Assembly: GCA_964023275.1 (NCBI GenBank)
Contig: OZ029923.1
Span: forward strand, 7,484,445-7,548,444
DNA from: Norana najaformis
Lineage: Eukaryota; Annelida; Clitellata; Crassiclitellata; Hormogastridae
Direction: 5' to 3'
DNA: 64,000 bases
Position numbers and translations under genes: made by a program. Positions 49,075 through 59,290 of this stretch are shown here, piece after piece. Under the pieces are notes generated by a model that was given only the letters and a program-made list of their open reading frames with translations, ran no database searches and was not told the origin of the DNA. The stretch's first letter is position 1. The number at the start of each line of letters is the position of its first letter.

Positions 49075-50191
49075 GTATGTCATTATTATTTCAAATGACT
49101 GTCTTTATTACTACTGTCGTTATGATATTATGAATATGTCTGTATACTTGCAACCGAAGAAAGAGTCCATTGTTTTGCTGCTAACATTTTATTTCATTTC
49201 ATTTTATTTCATCAACATACATTGAGGCATTGAAAATCCTTCTCGTAAGGTGTCTTGTTTTAGTTGCTAAATTGGAAGCAACGTTTAAAATCTGACATCG
49301 CAATTTACTGCTTACAGCAACAGCTTAAAATATACCAGACACAGTTACGGTTGATGCGATTAAAAAACAAGTAGGTAATACATTTGTTAACACGCCAGAT
49401 GTCTATCAGCTTAGCGAGGAATCGTAAGCGTGGGGGAATCATAGAGGTCAGACAACAAAAGCAAGCAGGTTCAAATAGGCCTTTTTCCTCTTTAAAAATT
49501 TCTAGCGAGATGTTGTGTACACAATATAGACAGTGACGTTAATTAATAGAATACTATTTTAAACAGAATTTATAATTATGTAATATCTGACACAGTATTA
49601 GCTGGTAATTTAGTGAAGTACCCTCTGTACTTTACGCAAAGTAATCAGTTGTTCGAAATTCTCCAACACCATTCTATATAAGAATGCAGTAGGAATAAGC
49701 CAATGGCATCGTAAACGACATTCGCAATTCGATCAATTCCAAGGGTCAGTCGGATAAGACATTAACGCAGCCTAAGGAGGATAAGCAAGGTGCAACAAAA
49801 ATCTATTGAAGACCAGAACGAAAAGACACTAATGACCAGGCAGTTGAAAAAGATTGTGAAAGCATATTTCAGAGTCTTTACCCTGGCATCAAGAGCAGCA
49901 TTCGCTGTAGGCACGGCAAGTGAATGACATGCAGACGACTTAGTGAAGTATTGACAAGTATGAGGGGTAAGCACAGTTTGAAGGTACTGAATGCACTGTA
50001 TTGTCCCAAGCAATGTACTAACGTACTAATCCAACTTTAATTGTTACATACTGTTGCGATTAGCTAATGATTTTAGAAAGTTAATTTAATTCTTTTTATT
50101 ATAACTTAAGCTGAATTACATAATTAGGAAATTAGCAAGACGCTGGTGTGACCTGTTACAATGACCATGTATTTTTCGTGTATTTACCCAG
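49075..50191. other. Intron 5
   Basis: AT-rich, no coding signals found. It includes TTTCATTTCATTTTATTTCA runs at about 49190. Confidence 0.5.
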
Positions 50192-50588
50192 GCTGGAAGC
50201 ACAAGAACACCGTCCAGCACCATATGAAGAGCCGAAAGTGAAAGATACAGACAAAGAAATTGAACACCAGTACACCGGACTTCATGAACACGGTCCAGCT
50301 GGTGATGCCGGGCAAGTGGTGGAACTGTCGACCTTCGCCAAGGTCGTTGAAACTGAATCAACTTCAGTTCCTGCAGCAGCTGCACATGTTGATCAGCATC
50401 CTGCAATTGTCGTCGACCCTCCTACGGATAACGGTGAGATAACAGTGGACGAAGTTCGTGTACAGGAAGAGATGAAGCCTGACTATGATTATTCAAAAAC
50501 ATCCTCTGTTGTCGTTGCTGCCGCAGCGGTTGAAGCCCTGGAACCGAGTTCAAGCTCTCATCAGCCGCCCACAGTCACTCAGCCACAG
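50192..50588 (+). CDS. Downstream mucin-like membrane gene: exon 6 (cytoplasmic tail)
   Basis: Acceptor TACCCAG, one base completing the Leu codon, then LEAQEHRPAPYEEPKVKDTD, QYTGLHEHGPAGDAGQVVEL, an Ala/Val-rich stretch with Ser clusters, KPDYDYSKTSS and finally HQPPTVTQPQ, phase 0 before GTGAGA. It is acidic and likely unstructured. YTGL and YDYS are potential phosphotyrosine sites. It is longer than the counterpart at 2192-2459 (397 versus 268 bases) but shares the APYE start and a PQ/SQ end, so it is the same exon with a diverged middle. Confidence 0.72.
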
Positions 50589-52452
50589 GTGAGAATCGAT
50601 CACACAAATAGTCATTTGCTCAAGTCAATCGCAATATTAGATAGCTTGCTAAGTGACGCCCGTATACATTGTGCTAATTACTATCTAGGCTAGAAGGATT
50701 TGGGAAGGAACTGAGGGAGGGAGCCAGTTGAAACTTCCATATAACCAATACCTAGTGTGTATGAATGGTTGTTTTATATAAATGTATATGTACGTATGTA
50801 TGTATACAGGCTTCGTATGTGCGAAAACATATATGACTGTATTTACGTATGCATGATGTATGTATATATATATTATATATATATATAGATGTTTCAAGAT
50901 ACTTAATGTGACGCCTTTTAAAAAATTTTCTAAAGAGTTGCAGAACATATAATGATAGTATATAATTAGGATTAAAAATAATGTTCTGTTCTTTACTATC
51001 GGTTAGTGAAGCTAATAGTCTACAAGAAATACTAGCAATGAAACTGGGATGCTTTTGCAACATAAACCGTGTCCCGGCGCATAAATTCACCATAACTGCC
51101 CCATGTCAGTATTATAGGCTTGCTAAAGCAATAGTTCAATGACCACTTCATTATTGTAGGATGAATTTACTCGACCATGCAGTCGCGTAATATTGCTAGT
51201 GGCAACAATAACAAAGACATATAGATAGCTCTCTGATTTAATAGCACTGAATTGTCGCTCTGCAACACTGTAAATAACAACATAGGCTATCGATTGACTC
51301 AATTTGTTAACAAGCCCATTATGAGCCATCGCCCAGCATTTCGTTTGATACAATCCTATTTCCGTTTCTACCCAATAATCTAAACTACTGCCAGGACCAG
51401 ACAAAATTTTTTTTATTTGCTAGGCGCTCAAGTTCTGTATATGCCATTTCATTGTTTATCTTAAAACGACAACACCTTCTAGTGTGATAGTCATAAATCG
51501 CCAACACCTTGTAGTGTGAAATTTCAATCCAACCTGTATATAATCTTAAAACTTCTATTTCGCCGTTATTGTTATGCACAAGGCACCAGGCGATGTTCGA
51601 TTCTAAGTAAACACCCGCATTCCAAAGGCATGATCCATTGGACAGAATCAGTCGTAATCCGTCTCAGCAGACAGTTCAGAAGGCGGACACAACCATAGAT
51701 TTCAAACCCACTTCAAGATTACTCAAAACCCTCTTTGCTCATTCCTAATTTATCACACTATCTGAGAAATTAAAATACGGAACTTCATTCTTTTCCATCA
51801 CATTACACTACACTTGTATACATCTTGTATATATCTTTTTGAGGCTTCAAAAGGAGCTATATATATAGCGAATTACATGCATACATACTAACATTAATGC
51901 ATACATGCACACATACAATATAGCTTCATGCTTGCATACATGCTTACATATATGCACACATTCATACTTTCATACATTTTGTACGACCTTCAATGGCTCG
52001 TGTAGTCCAATTACATCCGTCAGCTGTGCGTTACTGTCTTCGTCAGTCGCTGAGCACACTTTTACTTACTGCCTCACACATAGATGTTCACATTCGGCCT
52101 TTTCTTGCACTGAGTCTTCATTATGGAGCAGTCTTATCCATTGATATTTGTTTACTTCAATGGATGCAAATATAGAATTGCATTCCCTGGAGCTTACCAT
52201 AGGCATTTATAACTGTATGCATGTATGTATTCATGCATGACATTGTCTATATGGTTATATGTACACGGATACGTATAGATATATGTAAGTCATTAAATTA
52301 GACTGAGCGATAACTATGCATATAGAGCACTGATTAGAGATTCTTTATGATGTTATACAAATTTATGTTCAGTAACAGTTAACAATACAATTACCACGAT
52401 AAACTAAGTTTACATCATATAGTATGACGATTGCTGATTTATGTCGTTTCAG
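50589..52452. other. Intron 6
   Basis: AT-rich with ATGTATGTA/TATATATA tracts around 50770-50890 and GCATACATGCACACATACA-type repeats around 51870-51970. No gene is supported. Confidence 0.5.
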
Positions 52453-52581
52453 CAATCAAAGTCATCTTATTACAACCGAAGTCTTTACTTTCCTGATCCT
52501 AACGACGACGACCTATCGAAAGGGAACGACGACTACGCCGGTTTCGTTCCACGCCTATCTACAGTTGACACCAAGAAGGAG
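52453..52581 (+). CDS. Downstream mucin-like membrane gene: exon 7 (tail)
   Basis: Phase 0-0 between GTCGTTTCAG and GTACGA, reading QSKSSYYNRSLYFPDPNDDD, LSKGNDDYAGFVPRLST and VDTKKE. Tyr, Asp and Lys-rich with YAGF. It corresponds in order and phase to 3032-3169. Several tyrosines (YYN, YFP, YAG) could be signalling sites, by inference from composition only. Confidence 0.66.
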
Positions 52582-52736
52582 GTACGATATGGAGAATATG
52601 TTGGTTGGGCTACGCTTGTGTGCGAAAGCCCGCCATTGGTTATTTTTAAGTTATCGGTAAATTACTGGTAAATTTACTGGTAAAATACTTTCTTAAAGAC
52701 GCTAAATTAAGTATTGATAACCAACTAAGTACAGTA

Positions 52737-52739
<3 letters not shown>

Positions 52740-52776
<37 letters not shown>
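52740..52776. repeat. (TA)n microsatellite
   Basis: Uninterrupted TATATATA of about 36 bases, between exons 7 and 8. Confidence 0.95.
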
Positions 52777-52782
<6 letters not shown>

Positions 52783-52957
52783 CGCTGTTGTCATTTCTCA
52801 ATTGACAACAGCAACTCTGAACAATGAGCTGGCTGGGTTGGGTTGGGGATATGAGTGTGCGAGAAACCGCCCGTGAGGAATGTTTCTTTCAGTTGAGTAA
52901 TATATTCTTTAAAATTTTCTGTGGACATGAATGTTAGTGAACTCTGTTATCTTCTAG

Positions 52958-53008
52958 GCTAGCGTTGGTGCGTTCAAGAAATTCTTCGGAGGCGCTAGAA
53001 AATGTTAG
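52958..53008 (+). CDS. Downstream mucin-like membrane gene: terminal exon, form a
   Basis: Acceptor TATCTTCTAG, phase 0, encoding ASVGAFKKFFGGARKC followed by TAG at 53006-53008. It gives a short basic, amphipathic end. No matching exon was seen in the upstream gene. A non-canonical ATTAAA at 53094 could serve as polyadenylation signal. It is mutually compatible with skipping to 53143, since both start in phase 0. Confidence 0.5.
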   Translation, partial: ASVGAFKKFFGGARKC

Positions 53009-53142
53009 CTGAATATATAAATGCATTATGAAAACACAGTTACATCGTTAACAACGAAACCTTTCTTTGGTCAAGAATAGATCAGACTTTTCCATTAAAT
53101 GCTACGAAGAAATGAATAATTTGACCGTTTACTTTTGTTTAG

Positions 53143-53193
53143 TACTTCATCAGAAGACCAAAGCTTGAGATTCCACCAACAAACAACTACAAG
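53143..53193 (+). CDS. Downstream mucin-like membrane gene: alternative distal tail exon, form b
   Basis: Between TTTGTTTAG and GTAAAA, phase 0-0, encoding YFIRRPKLEIPPTNNYK. It is orthologous in position to 4634-4684 and 21345-21395. Conservation of the YFIRRPK start in three copies argues for real coding use. The following exon is unknown. Confidence 0.6.
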
Positions 53194-53734
53194 GTAAAAC
53201 AATAACAATGCAAGGGGCTGAAATTTTGAGTAAATGAGCTTTAAATAAGAGAGTCTGTTTGATGTATTCCGCGTACAGTAAACGTTAAAATAACCTCACA
53301 CGAACAATCTTCTAAAGGCGTTAACATCGTTCAACGCCCATGTCTTATTAGGCTTTGTTGTTCTCAAGTACATTATGAAGACCATTTTAAAGTGAATTAT
53401 AACTCAATTCATGGCTTTGGCTGTACCCTCTGAATTGTGTTTGATGACATGGTCCAATGGGCCCATCATATCAGTTGCAACATCGAAACAAAGTCAAAAA
53501 AGTATTCATCATGAGCCATGCAGAAACTTTCTGATATTAGAGATGAGGTTGTTCATTTTTCATGTGTTTCAATTAGCACTTGCATTAAGCGTGTGTTAAT
53601 ATTGGTGCAAATAAAACTCGACAATCTGTTGTATCTAGGACATCAATTCGCAATTCTTTTGAAGTTACATGTATGTCAAAGTTTCCAACGGCAGCAATTT
53701 CGACCGTGAGACGACCGTATCATGCAAAGATGTA

Positions 53735-55345
53735 CAACTCCTATAGGAAATATAGCCTACTTCTGACAATTTCAACACCAATTTCGATCAGAACGCATGG
53801 AACCATAAATTTCTCCTGCAAACATCCCATTTATTTCTTGATGACCAGAGATTTCGAGTGCACGGAATTAGCTATTTGTACATACATATATAGATATATC
53901 TATATTGAGATTAAATTGGGCAATCGAAGTAACCGTCTTGACTTATTGCTTTGTATACGTATGGTAAGAATGACGTAAAATTGCTTCATTTGAACTGCCA
54001 CAAAACAAAATGAGTCTTTTATATCGGAATATTTGATCAGTTTTGTGTTGTTATTTAGACCAATGTTGAAATCGCTGTATTTTAAAATCGTAAGATTGTC
54101 ATATAAAATTGTATATCAAAACTGTTTAAATTTTATAGCGCATGCATAAGAACTTATTCAGAACTTGTCTAATCCAAAACACTTTATAAGATTCACCAAA
54201 CTCTTGCTTATTATTTTTGTATTTGTTATTCGTCATTATCTAATGACAAGAAAATATCTATGACGCCCAGCCATTGCAAGTAATGGTCTTGCTCAACATC
54301 CCGACACAGTAACAGTCTTAAGGCAAGAGTCAAACCGCACACTGTGCATTAAAAGACGAGTGTTCATGCCAATCGGCCCAATCAGATGATAGTCATCTAT
54401 AGGATCACTTGATATCAAATTAAGTGACCACGAGAATATAAATTAACCGATTTCACGCCAGTCTATTCTTTTAACTACATTTCGGGGATTGAGGTTTCCC
54501 CAACAAGTTGCTATTGGGCTAATCATAGTGTTATTTCGAACTAACCACCGATGTAGTATCTGACGTGTGCTTCGAAGGAAAAAGACCAATTGAAGGCAAC
54601 TCCAATGAAACGCCCATTACAAAGAAAGCACCATTGACTTGATTAAAGGATACAATCTGTGTAAACGAGCTCTTCAGTTAATCTATCATCAAGTATCCGT
54701 ATATCTTCTCGGATAGTTTAACCGCCCCTCACAATGTTGGACGTAGCATGCTCCTGTCAATGTCTACTTCCCAACATGAATGATAAAGTTTCTGAAGTAA
54801 GGGTCATGATTTGCATTGATGTTGGAGATGTGAAGAATGTTGTGCTATGATGGTTGCTGACGCTTCTGAAGGTAACAGTCGTGGTTTGAGTTGAAGATGG
54901 AGGTATGGTGGTATGGTGGAAGTTGTGCTGTCAGATTGGTATTGTGATTTTTGTGGTGGAGGTTGTGCTCACTGCGGTGGATGATAGACTGTGTTTAGAA
55001 GCATTTGTGGTTTTTGGTGATGTTGTGTTATGCTGTCCGAAGTTTATGGCAGTGTGTCAAAGCTATCAATAACCAGCATTTGACACGCATAGTCTTCATT
55101 CACGAAATCTTCTACTCCAAGCTCTCCAATGATAACCGAAACAATTGTTCTAGACATTCACATTTTGCCTTCGATCACGCAATTCATTACGGAAAACTCC
55201 TCAGTCAAAACCGAAAAAAATCCAGCAGGCTATCAGGCTAATTGCAGTCTAAGAAAAACAACTGCAAATCCTTTTTAGTGGACAAAGTCAATTAGATGTG
55301 GCTCAGAATAATTTCAACATTAAATTTGCATATTTTCATAAGATA
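53735..55345 (+). repeat. Segmental duplication, copy C (paired with 23400-25345)
   Basis: Collinear with copy B through AACCGCCCCTCACAATGTTG, the CACGAAATC/TACGCC-type flank and GACAAAGTCAATTAGATGTG, ending near the gap. The - strand is Thr/Ser-rich at about 54780-55070 (PPSSTQTTTVTFRSVS, then another STTSTTK stretch) but contains a TGA. Confidence 0.75.
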
Positions 55346-55502
55346 TGCTATTATGCTACAGTTTTAAAATTATGTTAATTTCATGGAATATGACTCCTGA
55401 GATGTAGCGTTTTTGTACAGTTGCAGCAATGAGTATAATTTTTTAGTTAATAGACTGTGTGTCTGTTAGAAATAATATGTACACTATTAGACTGCGTGTA
55501 AA

Positions 55503-55535
55503 NNNNNNNNNNNNNNNNNNNNNNNNNNNNNNNNN
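55503..55535. other. Assembly gap (33 N)
   Basis: Run of N. The true length is unknown, so the relation between the duplicated block on the left and the gene fragments on the right is uncertain. Confidence 0.99.
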
Positions 55536-55581
55536 TGTGCTCATGGAGTGAAGCCTGTGGAATTAAGTCTCCTATTTGGAG
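55536..55581 (+). CDS. Possible exon end truncated by the gap
   Basis: Directly after the gap, SWSEACGIKSPIW leads to a GTAAAT donor. W-S-x-x-C-G is reminiscent of thrombospondin type 1 repeats, but the piece is too short to classify. Confidence 0.22.
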
Positions 55582-55719
55582 GTAAATTTTAACGTAACAG
55601 TTCAAATTTTTTATTTTGAACATTTTACTGACACTTGAAAGCGTGAGTGGAAATATGCGTAGGTGAGTAAGTAAGGAAGTAATTTAGGAAAAATATATTC
55701 TTACACATATGTTATTTCG

Positions 55720-55910
55720 GTGTGACACGGTAGACGATTGGTTTAAGTGCTTGCCTTTAAACTAGGAGTGTGCGGATTCGAGTCTCGCCTGAGACGGTAA
55801 GTCTGTATGGACCTTTAGCAAGTCATTCATTAATAGGTTACTTATCGATTAATGGTTTGCTAGTAGTTAGGGGAGCTTAATAAATGCGGAAATAATAATA
55901 GGACTTTGAG
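55720..55910 (+). repeat. tRNA-derived SINE
   Basis: A box-like TGGTTTAAGTGCTTGCC and B box GGATTCGAGTCTCGCCTGAG (about 55774) are spaced as in a tRNA. They are followed by an unrelated body and an AATAAATGC...AATAATAATA tail. The tRNA arms do not pair well enough for a functional tRNA gene. Confidence 0.62.
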
Positions 55911-56266
55911 TAACTGGATATAAAACAACAGCATTAGTTAAAACTGGAGTTTTCCAAAAGAGCTCAAAAGGCATATTTTCTATAAGCAGTCCTCGTAAGT
56001 CTTCAGATAGTTTTCCAAAACGAAAGGAGCATTCGGCCTGCATCGATATTTTAAAAGAAGCGTCGTATCATTGACAATACGTTTACTAATCTTCGTTGTC
56101 TCGTTAAACTAAGTCTACATATTAAACTATTTTGCCGATCTAAACACTAATATATCAAGTTTTTAGTGTTATGTACTTGCTAATGATTTCGTCTGATTTT
56201 CTTTCCTCAATGCATTACTTACATAGGTAAGATTCAATGCTTTAAATTTTCCCTATTTTCTTATAG

Positions 56267-56518
56267 GAAAAATCTTGAAATATAACAAAGGAAAAACCCT
56301 AGAGGATTACAGGATGATTAATATGTCCACTGTTACTATGGTTGTCCGACTCGAAGGCGGAATTTGGCCGCTCGATGCCATCGAGGCCAAGACTCGCGAC
56401 CTGGTTCCACTTCCTGGATTCGTAACCGTCACAACATCACCCTCGGAACCGGACATGATCAGCTTTGACGACTGTCAGACAAAGAAGCGTGCCAAGATGC
56501 CATGAGGTCACGTGATCG
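56267..56518 (+). CDS. Ubiquitin-like / RBR E3 ligase gene: exon with ubiquitin-like end and RING1 start
   Basis: The acceptor TTCTTATAG leads to GKTLEDYRMINMSTVTMVVR and LEGG, the second half of a ubiquitin-like fold (compare GKQLEDGRTL...RLRGG). A linker then leads to FDDCQTKKRAKMP, where RING-type zinc ligands begin. Codon 56503-56505 is TGA exactly where the family has the Cys of a CGH motif; GHVI follows in frame. The donor GTGAGT at 56519 leaves one base that joins the exon at 57068 to give GPESMTSYCQSLL, so the reading across the TGA is coherent. The first half of the ubiquitin-like domain must lie upstream, possibly beyond the gap. The gene is either a recent pseudogene, a null allele, a sequencing error or, less likely, recoded. 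Confidence 0.78.
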
Positions 56519-57067
56519 GTGAGTGAACGTACCACTTGCCTTTTATCCTCAGTTCTTTGTCTCCGTTTTTGTCCAATGCAATTGTGACTGTTGTCGTGAC
56601 TGTAGTTGGATTGCAATTGTAATTGTAATCGCAATCGTAATCTCAGCTGTAATTGTAGCTATGATTATGATTATAATTGTAGCTGTACCGCTTAGCAAAC
56701 TCTTATTAATAGCTGTTACGTACATATATATACAGTATAATATATAACATTTATGTATTTATTTTATTTTATTAAAGCACTTAGTACACCTGAATCTAAG
56801 GTGCGGATGTAAATGACGGAATCATGCAAAAGGCAGGGTAAAGTAATGAGTCTATATTGTGTATGTAGAGGGCGGCTGTTAACACATAATATCCGAATTA
56901 AATACCAATTCAAGCAGATGGAGCTAGGATTGTTGGACGTTATGTTTTTTTTTATGTAGATAGGTAATGAGCCCTTTGAAGAGGCTCTTAAAAGACGCAA
57001 CACAAATGCCCAGATATGTTCATAATCACAAACGTGTTTCTGTAGCTTACTTTCGGGTGTTTTGCAG

Positions 57068-57732
57068 GACCAGAATCGATGACAAGCTACTGCCAGAGTC
57101 TTCTAACGGAGGGCAAATACAAGTTCTACTGCCCGGCCGTCAACTGCATGGGAAAGGGGATCTGCAACCGTGAATGGGAATACTTTCTCGTTCGTCACGT
57201 GGCCTGCCTCACTCCAGACGAGATGCACGAATTCGAGAAGAAAATCGCAGACAACTATTTGAAGAAGGCCAGCGGAATGCAAAGGTGTCCAGGATGCCAG
57301 ATCTGGTGCTTTCGGGCAGCGGACGTCCGTAGCAACTGCGTCCGTTGTCCTATCTGCACCAAAACCAACGCAGGAGTCGGATTCGACTTCTGCTGGGTCT
57401 GTCAGAACGAATGGAGAAGATCTAGTTCTAGCGGAAGCTGTGGAAATCCTGATTGTGACGGCAAAGATAAAAGACTCCGGATCCTGGTCACCTGTGTAAC
57501 CAAGAAAATCAACTGCATGGAGTGTCCGAGTATTCGCGGATGTCCGAAGTGCGGCATTCTCGTTGAACACAAGGATGCCTGTGCACACGTTGCCTGCACC
57601 AACTGCGATTATGCTTTTTGTTTCATCTGTATGAAGGTGAAGAAGAAGACCGATACCAAATGGCAGTGCCTTCCTTGGAATGGAACCTGCGTCCTTGCTC
57701 CGCGCCAGACAAGTTTACCCGGAACCATGTGA
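57068..57732 (+). CDS. Ubiquitin-like / RBR E3 ligase gene: last exon (IBR and RING2)
   Basis: A 221-residue exon from TTTGCAG to TGA 57730-57732. After SMTSYCQSLLTEGKYKFYCP comes an EWEYFLVRHVACLTPDE segment. An in-between-RING set follows (RCPGCQIWC, CPICTK, FDFCWVCQNEW, CGNPDC), then RING2 with CPKCGILVEHKDACAHVACT and FCFICMKV, ending APRQTSLPGTM. In RBR ligases the cysteine of the (G)GC/AC-x-H step in RING2 accepts ubiquitin before transfer; here it is the C of DACAHV. Acts in ubiquitin conjugation, probably cytosolic. GC-rich codon use contrasts with the flanks, as expected for real coding sequence. It belongs to an invertebrate and fish family of ubiquitin-like plus RBR proteins that I recognise only by pattern. 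Confidence 0.85.
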
Positions 57733-57773
57733 CATCGTCGCTGTTAATATTGTTTTGCAGTGACCAAATACAA

Positions 57774-57826
57774 ACGTATATTCCCATTTACCCCAGTCGG
57801 ACCATGGGGTAAATGGGAACATACGT
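57774..57826 (+). other. 21-bp inverted repeat (hairpin) in the RBR 3' region
   Basis: Arms 57774-57794 and 57806-57826 pair over 21 positions with one A:C mismatch, loop AGTCGGACCAT. It starts 41 bases after the stop. It could be a folded 3' UTR element or the remains of a small palindromic insertion. Confidence 0.8.
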
Positions 57827-57859
57827 TGCGACTGTGTTATAAATAGCTTATTAGTGTTT

Positions 57860-57865
57860 AATAAA
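57860..57865 (+). terminator. Polyadenylation signal candidate AATAAA
   Basis: AATAAA about 130 bases after the RBR stop codon and just after the hairpin, a plausible 3' end for that gene. Confidence 0.5.
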
Positions 57866-58321
57866 TTAGATTAATTGATTGACTTATAATAGGCAACCTG
57901 CTTGCATAAAAGACGGGCTATTTGAATATCTCATTCGTTACGACCCATGCTTAAGATTTCAAACTAAATTATATAGGCCTACATCGTTGTGCTACGGATA
58001 GAACCTAGACCTGCATGCAAACTGTAGGCTTATTGAAGTCTTATATAGCGCATTATTGAAGGGACGCTATTTAAATATCATGAATGAACGAACTAGGTTC
58101 TTCTAAAGAGAATACTTCTCCATTTTTCATATTTTCATTTAAACTAAGATATTCGCCTCCACCTGGTAACAATCGTCAGATAGAAGCAATCCCTTTTAGT
58201 TTAACTGGGCGACAACTTGCCTCCTTCTCCCGTGCCTATTATGATCGACGGTCCACCAATATACACTCAATTATTGTCTTCTATAAATCAACGTACTGAA
58301 CCTTTCGAAGAAGTGGCTTAA

Positions 58322-58949
58322 CCTTCAGAGGCTAACCTATGAAAAATCACATATTGGCTAAACTGGGGTGAATTTTTCACCCCACACTACTTGAGGCGTC
58401 TGACATAAAATTGCACCATGTTCAGTGAACAGCGGTAATTGTAACGAGTTCAACATAAAATTGCAAAACTAAGAAACCTAAATAATGTCAACTGTCAGCA
58501 CAATCATCGAGGCTACAGTCATCGTCAGACGAAACATCATCAGTGACAAAGCCTCCATCAGCGTCGCTCGGTAAATCACTGTCCTCGCGACCATCATCGA
58601 TTTCAACATTATCTAGATCTGATACATCGCTACTGTCATCACACTCTACATTATCAGCAACGTTGTTATCATTTTCAATCAATTCTGATATCAATTTACT
58701 AGCATTTGCGGCAGATAACCTTCGAGACATCTTACACGCTAATTATAAAAAAATGACCAAGGTGTGACGTCAGTTTCTTAGTCACTGACTATGTATCAAA
58801 AGGTAAGTAAGACAAAAATATAAAATCAAGCCAAAATCATTTAGGAACAGATACACCAAAGCGCATGACATAGCTCCAAAGCTGTAAAACACTGCAGCAC
58901 AAATACTGACAGTGGGGTGAAAAATTCACTCCAGGTTAGCCTCTAAGGG
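58322..58949 (-). mobile_element. piggyBac-type deletion derivative (628 bp)
   Basis: TTAA flanks both ends (58318-58321, 58950-58953). Termini CCTTCAGAGGCTAACCT and, inverted, CCCTTAGAGGCTAACCT form the inverted repeat. Sub-terminal GGGGTGAATTTTTCACCCC on the left and GGGGTGAAAAATTCACTCC on the right are themselves palindromic. The only coding content is the transposase N-terminus on the - strand. TTAA target duplications and this layout are diagnostic of the piggyBac superfamily. Confidence 0.85.
58488..58730 (-). CDS. Acidic N-terminal fragment of a piggyBac-like transposase
   Basis: ATG to TGA, 80 residues: MSRRLSAANASKLISELIEN followed by a strongly acidic Asp/Ser stretch (DDSSDVSDLDNVEIDDG, DDVSSDDDCSLDD). 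Such acidic starts precede the DDE catalytic domain in piggyBac transposases and piggyBac-derived host proteins. Here the catalytic and C-terminal Cys-rich domains are deleted. The frame lies entirely inside the TTAA-flanked element. It cannot transpose DNA by itself. Confidence 0.7.
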   Translation of the reverse strand: MSRRLSAANASKLISELIENDNNVADNVECDDSSDVSDLDNVEIDDGREDSDLPSDADGGFVTDDVSSDDDCSLDDCADS

Positions 58950-59065
58950 TTAAAATACAGGTCTATATTTCACTGGTCACCTTGTGTGTAGTTGCAATGT
59001 AACCATGCTGTGTCATAACGAAAATGATTAGCGTTACCCTTCTCCTTTATCATGGCTTGAGACTG

Positions 59066-59290
59066 TCACAACCCGAACGAACACAGCAGTGGCGGAGTTA
59101 ACTGGTCACTCGAAGCTGTTGTAACGATGCTGGCCGGCGCCGTATAGTTAAGCCCGGCTCGTACTGCGACTGGTACGGTCTGTGGAACACTACGCCATCG
59201 GGTGTCAGCACCACTGACGTGGTGTTCCACAATCAGCACACTCTTCCATCCTTTATGGGTCGATAAATGAGTAATATACAAAAGCAAGTT
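59066..59290 (+). repeat. GC-rich inserted repeat with retroelement-like tail
   Basis: A locally GC-rich segment (GATGCTGGCCGGCGCCGTAT, CCACTGACGTGGTGTTCC) ends with CTTTATGGGTCGATAAATGA, a style of 3' end seen in invertebrate SINE/LINE copies. The boundaries are uncertain. Confidence 0.4.

Noticed and set aside
55720..55800. Functional tRNA gene
   Set aside because: A and B boxes are present but acceptor and anticodon stems do not pair properly, and an unrelated body and A-rich tail follow, so a SINE is the better call.
57761..57832. SECIS element supporting selenocysteine at the RBR TGA
   Set aside because: A GTGA and a CGAC lie near the hairpin base, but the internal loop is asymmetric (about nine unpaired bases on one side), the helix is 21 bp instead of the usual length and the apical loop lacks the AA motif. 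A zinc-ligand Cys is also an unlikely Sec site.
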